Assembly (NCBI GenBank): GCA_964441755.1
Contig: CAYTVG010000016.1
Span: 24,504 to 88,503 of the forward strand
Source: JAUMBM01 sp964441755
Lineage (GTDB): Bacteria; Bacteroidota; Bacteroidia; Chitinophagales; Saprospiraceae
Length of the DNA: 64,000 nucleotides
Reading direction: 5' to 3'
A program made the translations under genes and the position numbers. Below, one piece after another: positions 41,247-49,713 of this stretch (position 1 is the first letter of the stretch; the number at the start of each line of letters is the position of its first letter). The notes beneath the pieces are model-generated. The model made no database searches. It was given only the letters and a program-made list of their open reading frames with translations, and was not told where the DNA came from.

Positions 41247-42254
41247 TTAAGAAAGAACGCGGATCACCCCATAACGAAGCAAGAGCGCGATCAGTAAAAA
41301 CGATACAGCAGCATACACGAAGTCCCTGTACAACTCCTCAAACCGCTTGACAACCGTCAGCTCGAAAGATGATTTTTCCAGCTGATCGATAGCCGCATAA
41401 ATTTCTGCCAGCGCAGCTGCAGAAGTAGCCCGGTAGTAGCGCCCCTGCGTCATTGAGGCGATTAGCCGCAACAATTCTTCATCGATTTCTACTTGTGCCA
41501 TCCCAAACAAGTACTGGCCATCGAACGTGCGGTCGAGCGGCACCATGGCTTCACCTGTAGCGCCGATGCCTATAGTATACACTCTTATACCCAGCGCTTT
41601 GGCCAACTGTGCCGCTACTTCCGGCTGATGATAACCGGCATTGTTGACCCCGTCGGTCAGCAGAATAATCACTTTACTCTTTGCTTTGCTCTCCTTAAGG
41701 CGGTTGACTGCCGTTGCAAGTCCCGTACCGATAGCCGTACCATCTTTGAGGTCCCCGCAGCTGAGTCCGGATAAGTAATTGATCAATATATTGTGATCAG
41801 TTGTCAGCGGACACTGCGTAAATGCCTCCCCTGCAAAAACAACAAGCCCCAGCCGGTCCTGCCGGCGTTTACGCACAAAATCAGCTGCCAGCGCTTTGGC
41901 CACTTCCAGCCGGTTAGGCGTAAAATCACGTGCCAGCATACTACTTGACAAGTCGATGGCCATAATTATATCAATTCCTTCTCCATTCACCACCTCTTCC
42001 CGCAGATCGAGCCGGGGCCTTGCCAACGCAACGATCAGGCAGATAAACGTCAACAGCTGCAACCAGGGAAGCCAGGCGTACAGCCGCTGTCGCCAACTCC
42101 TTTCGCCCCTTATGCCTGCGAGTGAAGACATACGCAGCGCCGCCGGCGGAGATTTCTGCCGGCGATGCCACCAGCCCAGCAGCGGTATCAACAGCAGTAG
42201 CAGTAAAAACAGCGGATGCGCGAAAGATAATGCCATCAGATTGAATAAATTCAT
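41247..42254 (-). CDS. batA: BatA-like VWA-domain membrane protein
   Basis: Membrane protein of 335 residues with the same design as its downstream neighbour: an N-terminal hydrophobic block (HPLFLLLLLLIPLLGWW), helix at about 63-78, VWA domain with MIDAS residues Asp101-x-Ser103-x-Ser105 (DLSSSM) and Thr in TDG of the LLTDGVNNAG loop, and a C-terminal helix. It starts 4 bases inside the upstream gene (ATGA overlap), so translation is probably coupled. Confidence 0.9.
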   Translation of the reverse strand: MNLFNLMALSFAHPLFLLLLLLIPLLGWWHRRQKSPPAALRMSSLAGIRGERSWRQRLYAWLPWLQLLTFICLIVALARPRLDLREEVVNGEGIDIIMAIDLSSSMLARDFTPNRLEVAKALAADFVRKRRQDRLGLVVFAGEAFTQCPLTTDHNILINYLSGLSCGDLKDGTAIGTGLATAVNRLKESKAKSKVIILLTDGVNNAGYHQPEVAAQLAKALGIRVYTIGIGATGEAMVPLDRTFDGQYLFGMAQVEIDEELLRLIASMTQGRYYRATSAAALAEIYAAIDQLEKSSFELTVVKRFEELYRDFVYAAVSFLLIALLLRYGVIRVLS

Positions 42255-43189
42255 AGCCCGGAAGCGATTGCAGCCCGCTGAAGGGCTGTTTTTTCGACAA
42301 AACCGGCTACCAGTGAGTAATCTTCAGCAGGCTCTACCTCGGGTGCTGCTTGTGCAAACTTGATCAGGTCGGCCTTCTGAAGCATCTTTGTCAAATCAAG
42401 CACAAAGGGTGCACAGAAAGGCTGCTGCTGCAGCCAACCTTCAATATCGCGACTTGTAGACTCTAAAGCCTGAAACCCCCACTGCCCTTCAATATATTCG
42501 CGAAGAATGTAGGTGAGTTCCTCGTAAAAAGCTTCCCTGCCTGCTGCTGATGCCGACGCCTGCGCAGGCTGCAGGCGACTGAGTTTTACGCGAGCGACGT
42601 CCGCTGCCGAAAGCGCCGGTGGCGCTGGCAGGGTCGATTTTTTTCGCCTGTATTTTTGCCAAAACCACCAGCCTGCTGCCAGCAGCAGGGCCAAGAAAAG
42701 CAGTAGTAACCAGGAGGGAAAATAATCTGACCACCAGGCTTCCTCCTCCAGGATGTCTTTGACAGGAGCCAAAGCGGCGCCCGCTTCCAGTGGCAGCCTG
42801 GTCACTACCAGATTCAAGGCGGTGCTGTACAATATTTCACCGCTGGCAAGCCCTGCCTGTAGTGGAGGGATGGTGAAGCTTCCAGTGTCCAGTCCCAACA
42901 ATACTATCGACTGATTGTATGCCAGCAGGGAATCTGTCATTTCCCTTTTCATAGCCGATACGCGGAGGCGTTCCAGCCCTCCTATGGTATCCAATACACT
43001 GAAATTCATATATTTAAACTCATCAGAGGCAGGCATCGACAGCCGTATAGTCAACACAACAGAATCCCCCAACTGAATAGAAGACTTTTCCAGCGAAGCT
43101 GAAAAAGTTGGCTGTCCTTGCGCAGGCATACACCCCAGGCCAATGAGAAGCAACATACAGCAACAAACAATTTTTTCCAGGTGCCTCAT
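42251..43189 (-). CDS. BatD-like / DUF4381-like membrane protein of the Bat operon
   Basis: Exported, membrane-anchored protein of 312 residues: a signal sequence (to about residue 26), a periplasmic beta domain (about 27-155, with SIQLGDSVVLTIRL like the BatD repeat), one membrane helix (about 162-180) and a cytoplasmic helical domain of about 110 residues (LTYILREYIEGQWGFQALESTS). Such short BatD/DUF4381-type proteins occur between DUF58 and BatA genes in Bacteroidota. It starts 3 bases past the DUF58 stop and overlaps batA. Confidence 0.72.
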   Translation of the reverse strand: MRHLEKIVCCCMLLLIGLGCMPAQGQPTFSASLEKSSIQLGDSVVLTIRLSMPASDEFKYMNFSVLDTIGGLERLRVSAMKREMTDSLLAYNQSIVLLGLDTGSFTIPPLQAGLASGEILYSTALNLVVTRLPLEAGAALAPVKDILEEEAWWSDYFPSWLLLLFLALLLAAGWWFWQKYRRKKSTLPAPPALSAADVARVKLSRLQPAQASASAAGREAFYEELTYILREYIEGQWGFQALESTSRDIEGWLQQQPFCAPFVLDLTKMLQKADLIKFAQAAPEVEPAEDYSLVAGFVEKTALQRAAIASGL

Positions 43190-43192
43190 GGT

Positions 43193-44059
43193 TTACATTC
43201 TTTTCAGGAAAAATTGGTGCAAAGCCAGCGCATAATCCTCCCCTGTCCGTACTGACAGATAGTCGGCTCCCTGTCGGGGGAAGAAGTGCCGGCAAAACTG
43301 GCGGTGCTGTTCGAAACGGTGGCGAAATGCATTGCGTGTTGCAACATCGGCTGTATCTATCCATACAAGCTGTCCGGTCTCGGCATCACGCATGCAAACG
43401 AGGCCTATATCCGGCAGGGAAGCCTCGAGCGAATCATGTACGTGCAAGGCGACGAGATCGTGGCGGCGAGCAGCAATACGCAATGGTTGTTCGTAATCTT
43501 GTCCCCAGAAATCAGATAACAGAAAACAGATACACCTTCGCTTAACCAGCTGCTGAAAGTACTCCAGGGCCAGCTTGAGATTGGTGCCCCGGCCAGTCGG
43601 CCGAAAGTTTACCAGTGTTTCTATGATCCGGAGAATGTGATTTCTGCCCTTTTGCGGAGCTAAGTATCCCTCAACGCGATCGGAAAAGAGAAGCAGGCCA
43701 ACTTTGTCGTTGTTATTGGCAGCAGAAAAAGCCAGCACGGCACAAAGTTCGGCAATAAGCTCTTGTTTCGTCTGCCCGGAAGCCCCAAAGAAGACCGACT
43801 GGCTGGCATCTACCAGCAAAAGCATGGTGAGCTCCCTTTCCTCTTCAAATACTTTTACATGCGGATGCCCTGAGCGGGCCGTCACATTCCAGTCAATATT
43901 GCGTACATCGTCGCCGTACTGGTATTCGCGTACCTCGCTGAACGACATACCCCGGCCTTTGAAAGCGCTGTGATACTCTCCCGCAAAAATACGCCGGCTG
44001 AGGCCCCTCGTTTTGATTTCAATCTTTCTTACCTTACGCAGCAGCTCCGTAGTTTCCAT
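43193..44059 (-). CDS. DUF58-domain protein
   Basis: Cytosolic protein of 288 residues, the usual partner of MoxR ATPases. The family signature is clear: FAGEYHSAFKGRGMSFSEVREYQYGDDVRNIDWNVTARSG (abridged in parts: YGDDVRNIDWN), then a VWA-like fold with LLVDASQSVFFG in place of a full MIDAS. It has no membrane helix, unlike longer DUF58 proteins. MoxR is encoded 176 bases upstream on the same strand. Confidence 0.92.
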   Translation of the reverse strand: METTELLRKVRKIEIKTRGLSRRIFAGEYHSAFKGRGMSFSEVREYQYGDDVRNIDWNVTARSGHPHVKVFEEERELTMLLLVDASQSVFFGASGQTKQELIAELCAVLAFSAANNNDKVGLLLFSDRVEGYLAPQKGRNHILRIIETLVNFRPTGRGTNLKLALEYFQQLVKRRCICFLLSDFWGQDYEQPLRIAARRHDLVALHVHDSLEASLPDIGLVCMRDAETGQLVWIDTADVATRNAFRHRFEQHRQFCRHFFPRQGADYLSVRTGEDYALALHQFFLKRM

Positions 44060-44235
44060 GGCTATAATTTCTGTAACTGTTACCTCAAATCAGGAATTTT
44101 CTCCGCGAGCTCAAAATGATTCTCTTTGTGCGGGTTTATTCATTTTGGTCAGGCAGTGCCGGCTATGCTGCCCCAACAACCTGATAAGGCGCAAAAAATC
44201 ATTTTTACTTCTTGCAGAAAATTTGCGAAAACGCA

Positions 44236-45231
44236 CTATGGCACTTCTACGGCAGCGAGGATTTGGCCGATGATGGTCTCCTGACGAATATTTTCGGCCT
44301 CAGCTTCATAGGTAAGACCGATGCGATGACGAAGGACGTCTTCACAGACGGCACGCACATCATCGGGAATGACATAACCACGCCGCTGTAGGAAAGCCAT
44401 AGCCCTGGCAGCAAGTGCGAGATTAATACTGGCACGCGGCGAAGCGCCATAGCTGATGTACTGCCGCCATTTGCCGAGGCCAAAAGTCTCCGGATGGCGA
44501 GTAGCAAAGACAATATCGATCAGGTATCGCTCCATTTTTTCGTCTATATACACTTTTTTTACCGCTTCCCGGGCCCGCAGGATATCGGCAGGAGTCACCA
44601 CGGGCCGGACCGGAGCATTAACCGAATCGTCCAGGTTCCGGCGTACAATTTCCCGCTCTTCCTCTTTGGAAGGATATCCGACCTTAACTTTGAGCATGAA
44701 ACGGTCGACCTGTGCCTCCGGCAACGGATATGTACCTTCCTGTTCTACCGGATTTTGCGTTGCCAGCACCAAAAAGGGCTCCTCTAATTTAAAGGTCTCA
44801 CTGCCAATAGTCACCTGACGCTCCTGCATGGCCTCAAGCAGGGCGCTCTGTACCTTGGCCGGTGCACGATTGATTTCATCTGCCAGAATAAAATTGGCGA
44901 ATACAGGCCCTTTGCGAACAGAAAAATTATTGAGACCCGGGTTGTAGACCATCGTTCCGATGATATCGGCCGGCAATAAATCCGGTGTGAACTGGATCCG
45001 GCTAAAAGAAGCATCCACAGAACTGGCCAGGGTTTTAATGGCCAATGTTTTAGCCAGACCGGGCAATCCTTCCAGCAAAATATGACCCTTAGTCAGCAAG
45101 CCCAGCAGCAATCGTTCCAGCATTGCTTGCTGACCAACGATAATGGAGGCTGTCGACAGGCGAATACGCTCTATAGGTTCGCTATCGCGATAGATTTGTT
45201 CATTGATGGCATCAATCCCCGGTTGGAGCAT
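44236..45231 (-). CDS. moxR: MoxR-family AAA+ ATPase
   Basis: AAA+ ATPase of 331 residues: Walker A GLPGLAKT (55-62), Walker B ILADEINRAPAKVQSALLEAM, sensor ATQNPVEQEGTYPLPEAQVDRF and a C-terminal lid domain. MoxR proteins act as chaperones for metal or complex insertion together with VWA-domain partners, which here are the DUF58, BatA and BatB proteins encoded downstream. It begins the operon. Confidence 0.95.
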   Translation of the reverse strand: MLQPGIDAINEQIYRDSEPIERIRLSTASIIVGQQAMLERLLLGLLTKGHILLEGLPGLAKTLAIKTLASSVDASFSRIQFTPDLLPADIIGTMVYNPGLNNFSVRKGPVFANFILADEINRAPAKVQSALLEAMQERQVTIGSETFKLEEPFLVLATQNPVEQEGTYPLPEAQVDRFMLKVKVGYPSKEEEREIVRRNLDDSVNAPVRPVVTPADILRAREAVKKVYIDEKMERYLIDIVFATRHPETFGLGKWRQYISYGASPRASINLALAARAMAFLQRRGYVIPDDVRAVCEDVLRHRIGLTYEAEAENIRQETIIGQILAAVEVP

Positions 45232-45425
45232 AGTAAATTCATTTTTGTTCCTTATAGAAAAAAGTGTCTAAGAATATTGTTTGATAAACAAACCGAATTA
45301 GGTGCGATTTTTGACCTTTGCGGCGAATCAGGTCAAATGATCTGCAAAAAAGACCGAACATTGCCGGGCTGGATTTTGTATCAAAATTATCACAGCACGA
45401 TCGAATTACAAAAACTTACTGTATC

Positions 45426-46094
45426 ATGAAAGCAACAAGCATTTGTATATTATGTATAATAATGAGCTTATCAACTTCTGTATACGCACAAACAGCTGAG
45501 GATTTGCAATCGTTGGCCAGCGGCTATGCCACTGCCCTTCAACAGGGCGGACTGATTGTACGCCTGCCCAGTCAGCGGAATAAAATCGAAGCTATGCGTA
45601 CTTTCCGGGACACCGCGCAGCTTAATGAACTCACAAAGCAACGTCTGACAAACAACATTAACAAGCTCGAGCAGGAGAACCGTGAAAGCAATTTGAGCCT
45701 CATACGTGCCTTTCGCCAATACTACGAACTGACCCCAGTACAATTTCTGTATGATACTGCTGTCAGTCACCTCCTGGCAGGTCGGCTGATCGGCCACTTT
45801 GTCGACGATTCTCTCCGGTCAATCTCCGATAAGAGCTTACCCGAGAGCGGCTTTTTGAGCCTTCGGATAGGCTATACTGATCCGGGCGACTACTCAGGCG
45901 CAGAGGCGCTGATTCTTGGCGATGCCCGTTGGGAAGACGTACAGCCTCCCTTTCCAACAGCCGTCGCATTCAACAATGCCAGCTTCTTCATAGGACAATG
46001 GCTCAACCCCAGTACGGCTTCGCACCGCCGACACCAAAAGGCCGTTGAACGCCTGGGTAAGAAATTGTATGCAGCCGTGTACAGGTGGCGTTAG
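45426..46094 (+). CDS. Exported protein of unknown function
   Basis: 222 residues from the ATG at 45426 (MKATSICILCIIMSL), chosen because it starts the signal peptide (cleavage near VYAQ, residue 20). The mature part has a helical region of about 100 residues (KIEAMRTFRDTAQLNEL, NNINKLEQENRESNLS) and a second half with short strands (GFLSLRIGYTDPGDYSGAEALILG). I do not recognise a family. It diverges from moxR, and a shared promoter region of about 190 bases lies between. Confidence 0.65.
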   Translation: MKATSICILCIIMSLSTSVYAQTAEDLQSLASGYATALQQGGLIVRLPSQRNKIEAMRTFRDTAQLNELTKQRLTNNINKLEQENRESNLSLIRAFRQYYELTPVQFLYDTAVSHLLAGRLIGHFVDDSLRSISDKSLPESGFLSLRIGYTDPGDYSGAEALILGDARWEDVQPPFPTAVAFNNASFFIGQWLNPSTASHRRHQKAVERLGKKLYAAVYRWR

Positions 46095-46291
46095 GGCTTG
46101 CCCTGAAATTTCTACCGGAGCCCGGGACAGGTCCTTTTCGCAGATTTTCATTTTTTTCAGACATCCGGTGCCGGCAATAATACTCAGGAGCACTTCGGTC
46201 TTTGTGTTTCAAACAAGTTGTAATTGGCAAGGTGATGCTGTCATGTATCGAAGCTGATAAACCGCATTGTGCAGTTGGCATCAGCAGACTG

Positions 46292-47275
46292 CTACTGCAT
46301 AACAGGCAAAAACTGAATAAACAACACAAGTGCCAGCCAGACCAAGTGTACAGACTCTGCTATCCTTGCGGACGTATACGTAAACAGCAGTCCCAACAGA
46401 ATACCTGTTGGAATCAGGACGATCAGCCAGTTGAGCAACTGAAGGTCACCCGCCGTGAGGACAGACAGCCCTCCTGCCAGCAGATACCAAAAAATCAGGT
46501 CTATCTTCTTCTGTACATCGATGACCATTTTGTACTGATAACGCCCGTACCGCAACAGCACAACCAGCAGTGTACACAAAAGCAATCCCAGCACCATAAC
46601 GTCCTGGAATGTTCCGGACCATTGCATCAGCTCTATAAGCCGAAAAGCCATTGAAAACTGAATATTGACAAACGCATCCCATTGCCCGTACCACAGGTAG
46701 ATAAAACCCATGATCAGCAGCGGAGACAGCAAGCCAGTGATTGCCATCAGGCGCTCCCGAATTTCTCTGGCACGCAAAATACTTAGGCCTGCCACAACAG
46801 GGATAAACATCCATAGGTAGGCAGGTTCAAAAAGCGTAGCCAACCCCACCCACATACCTGCGTTGAAAATGCTATCGGCACAGTTGACTGTCTTATAGGT
46901 TTTCGTGATAGCATTCAATGACAGGAGGAGACACAAATTCGCAAAATGATAAGTAGTCAGACTGAGAAAATCCGGTGCCATGGAGCCCGCCAAAATCAGA
47001 AATAAGCCCGGGAACAGATTCATCTCTGGTGACAGCCGATTGCTATGTACATATATGTTAGCCACCCAAGCCTGTGCAAAAACCAACAACAGCGAGAGCA
47101 TCGGCGGAAGCCAGCCAAAACCGGTAATCAACGGCCAAAGATACAGGCTTAGCACACCAGCAGGAGGAGCCACCTCCTGTAGTGGTACGAACAACTGAGC
47201 CAGATGCAGTATGCCTGCATAGAAAATCAGCAGTACGCTCAAAAAAAGTTGGTTAGTTCTGAATATACTAAGCAC
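46292..47275 (-). CDS. DUF6427-type multi-pass membrane protein
   Basis: Integral membrane protein of 327 residues with about nine hydrophobic segments and few charged residues outside the loop REIRERLMA near the middle. Its opening (MLSIFRTNQLFLSVLLIFYAG) and the FEPAYLWMFIP segment match a family of Bacteroidota membrane proteins named DUF6427. Function unknown. It follows trmB after 80 bases; a TACTTTTG -7-like box lies at 47343-47350 on the minus strand. Confidence 0.7.
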   Translation of the reverse strand: MLSIFRTNQLFLSVLLIFYAGILHLAQLFVPLQEVAPPAGVLSLYLWPLITGFGWLPPMLSLLLVFAQAWVANIYVHSNRLSPEMNLFPGLFLILAGSMAPDFLSLTTYHFANLCLLLSLNAITKTYKTVNCADSIFNAGMWVGLATLFEPAYLWMFIPVVAGLSILRAREIRERLMAITGLLSPLLIMGFIYLWYGQWDAFVNIQFSMAFRLIELMQWSGTFQDVMVLGLLLCTLLVVLLRYGRYQYKMVIDVQKKIDLIFWYLLAGGLSVLTAGDLQLLNWLIVLIPTGILLGLLFTYTSARIAESVHLVWLALVLFIQFLPVMQ

Positions 47276-47355
47276 CGTAAAGAATTATGGCGAAGAAAGC
47301 CTACCGCTGCACACCCATGCAGGAAGCAGCAAGTTAGCCATACAAAAGTAGCAAA

Positions 47356-48048
47356 TTATCCCAGCGAGAACCGTATATATTTAATAGATTTCCCTGCCTG
47401 CAGGTGCATATTTTCATAGTATGTCCTGACAGAAAGCTCCTCAAACGGCAATGTATCCGCATAAATATCATCATTGTGATACAGCAGTTTGGCATCAGCT
47501 GTGCGACCTACTACTTCCAGCGTAAATTCATACAGTTGCTGATCATCTGTCTTGAGATGAATCAGCCCCCCGGGTTTCAGTAATGCCCGGTAGCGTGCGA
47601 GAAAGGGGGGTGAGGTAAGCCTGCGGTCTGCCTTAGAAGGCCGCAGGAAAGGATCCGGGAAAGTGATCCATATTTCGCTGACCTCCTGCTCCTTGAAGAA
47701 GAGGTTAATCATTTCTATGCGCGTACGCAGGAAAGCAATATTGGCAAGTCCTGCCTCCATCGCCCGACGGGCGCCCTGCCAAATACGGGCACCCTTGATA
47801 TCCACCCCAATAAAATTGGTATCCGGATAGCGAGCAGCCAGAGCCACTGCATATTCCCCTCGCCCGCAGGCCAGTTCCAGCGTGATCGGCTGATTATTAT
47901 GAAAATGAACCTGCGACCATTGCCCTCTCATAGCGAGCCGACGCTCGTGGATTGTTGTTAGTAAAGGCTCACCCGTGACCTCATGCTGGTAGTAGTTGGG
48001 AAAGCTTCTAAGTTCCTCAAACTTTTGCAGTTTGTTTCTGTTGCTCAT
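47356..48048 (-). CDS. trmB: tRNA (guanine-46-N7)-methyltransferase
   Basis: Methyltransferase of 230 residues that makes m7G46 in the tRNA variable loop. SAM-binding motif LELACGRGEYAVALA (about 58-72), then NFIGVDIKGARIW, and the family motif WITFPDPFLRPSKADRRLTSP with the catalytic Asp. LKTDDQQLYEF is the C-terminal signature. Likely the first gene of a pair with the DUF6427 protein. Confidence 0.95.
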   Translation of the reverse strand: MSNRNKLQKFEELRSFPNYYQHEVTGEPLLTTIHERRLAMRGQWSQVHFHNNQPITLELACGRGEYAVALAARYPDTNFIGVDIKGARIWQGARRAMEAGLANIAFLRTRIEMINLFFKEQEVSEIWITFPDPFLRPSKADRRLTSPPFLARYRALLKPGGLIHLKTDDQQLYEFTLEVVGRTADAKLLYHNDDIYADTLPFEELSVRTYYENMHLQAGKSIKYIRFSLG

Positions 48049-48144
48049 AATTATTAGCTGCCTTTAGCAAAACGACCGCAAAAATAGGACGTTATATGAT
48101 TTTGCTGTAAGTTTACAGGCATACATATCTGAAAAAAAGTGCTT

Positions 48145-49560
48145 ATGCGCCAACTTAGTCTGGCAATACTATTAATTATTTGTGCTACTGTCGGAGCTCA
48201 GGAGATTCAGGTGTCGGAAGATATCGTCCTGCGCAATGACATCGCTTACGAGATCATTGGCAAATTTGGCGATCACACGCTGCTTTTCCGCAACCAGTCT
48301 ACTTACTTTGAGGTGATGGCTTTCAACCAGCAATTGCGTACGATGTGGACTAAGGAAATTGCCCTTGACCGTCGCAATCCCCGGCTAATTGGCCTTTCAT
48401 CCGGTGAGGATGATTTCACCGTTTTTTACCACTTCCGGCAGCAAGGTATGACTTTGTTGAAGGCTCACAAGTACAATCCGGGATGTAATCTTATCGATTC
48501 CATTACGATTCGCAACCTGGGGTTTCTTTTTAACACACCACGCTTTTCGGTTGTCTTTTCTGAAGACCAAAGCAAAGCCTTGCTTTACTATTACGAACAA
48601 GCCAGTATACTGCGTGCCTTTGCATTCGATGTTGCTCAAATGGCGCTGCTTTGGGAGACGAGTATTGTTATTGAAGATCCCTATTCTGCCTCCGGGTTTA
48701 CATCAATGCTGATTGACGACAGGGGTAAGATGTTTTTCGTCAAAGACCGCAACAATTTTCGGGCAAGGACGGATCTCCACTACTATGAGATCATCACATA
48801 TGACGGAGGGCCACAAGTAATTGTTCAGCGGGTTGATATGCAGGGACACTTCACCTTTGATGTCAGGTTTGACATTGATAATCTCAATCAACAGTTTATT
48901 GCAGCAGGCTATTTTGGCATAGATAACAACCTGCAGGCCGACGGGTATTTTCGCCTCAACCTTCCCGTCAGAACAGACACCCTGCATAAGCTGTCTTTCA
49001 TCCCCTTTGAGGCAAATTTTCTCAATACCCTGCTCGGCAAAGAGTATAAACCCGGCCGGGGGCTGCTCGATATTCACATGCGGGACCTGGTACTCAGGCG
49101 CGACGGAGGCGTGCTGCTGGTTGGTGAGCGTTACCGGCAGATTGAACGCCGGGGCCCCTCGGCCCGCATGATGAACGAGGCCAGTTTTCGCATATTGATA
49201 GATTACTATTATGAAGAGATTGTTGCTGCCGCCATCAATCCCGATGGCAGTCTTCACTGGCAGAGTATCCTGCACAAAAGGCAGTACAGTCAGGATGATG
49301 ATGCCATTTATTCATCTTTCTTCCTGATGAAGACAGCCGGCAGGCTTCGGATGCTGTACAATGACGAAATCCGATCTGAGAATACGGTGAGTGAGTACCT
49401 GATCAATGCCAGAGGTGACTGGGAGCGTATCAGCCTCTTTAGTACAGAACAGCTCGATCTGAGGCTTCGATTCCGGGATGCGACACAGGTATCTTCTTCA
49501 CAGGTAGTTATACCCAGTGAACGCAGGAGCAGGCTACGGCTTATAAAAATTACTTATTGA
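48145..49560 (+). CDS. Exported protein of unknown function
   Basis: 471 residues from the ATG at 48145; an in-frame GTG two codons earlier is also possible. Signal peptide to about residue 19 (ATVGAQ). The rest is rich in beta strands with recurring aromatic and Asp/Asn turns, and with phrases such as FTSMLIDDRGKMFFVKDRN and GVLLVGERYRQIERRG that look like propeller blades reporting on data, though I see no named repeat. No sorting domain is present at the C-terminus. Unrecognised and conserved in design only; encoded alone. Confidence 0.65.
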   Translation: MRQLSLAILLIICATVGAQEIQVSEDIVLRNDIAYEIIGKFGDHTLLFRNQSTYFEVMAFNQQLRTMWTKEIALDRRNPRLIGLSSGEDDFTVFYHFRQQGMTLLKAHKYNPGCNLIDSITIRNLGFLFNTPRFSVVFSEDQSKALLYYYEQASILRAFAFDVAQMALLWETSIVIEDPYSASGFTSMLIDDRGKMFFVKDRNNFRARTDLHYYEIITYDGGPQVIVQRVDMQGHFTFDVRFDIDNLNQQFIAAGYFGIDNNLQADGYFRLNLPVRTDTLHKLSFIPFEANFLNTLLGKEYKPGRGLLDIHMRDLVLRRDGGVLLVGERYRQIERRGPSARMMNEASFRILIDYYYEEIVAAAINPDGSLHWQSILHKRQYSQDDDAIYSSFFLMKTAGRLRMLYNDEIRSENTVSEYLINARGDWERISLFSTEQLDLRLRFRDATQVSSSQVVIPSERRSRLRLIKITY

Positions 49561-49713
49561 CAGAGAGGGGTGAGTTCGGGCATTTTCACCGAATCTACTA
49601 AGCCCTCTCACGGGCTGGCACCCCCTGTTTTCAGTTCTGCAGCATCCTCTTCGTCAAAGGGGCAAAACAACTGTTATCGTCTGTGGCAGCCGTTACCCAA
49701 CACGCTTTTGGCA

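Noticed and set aside
44236..45231. Magnesium chelatase subunit instead of MoxR
   Set aside because: DUF58, BatA and BatB neighbours and the motif order are those of MoxR.
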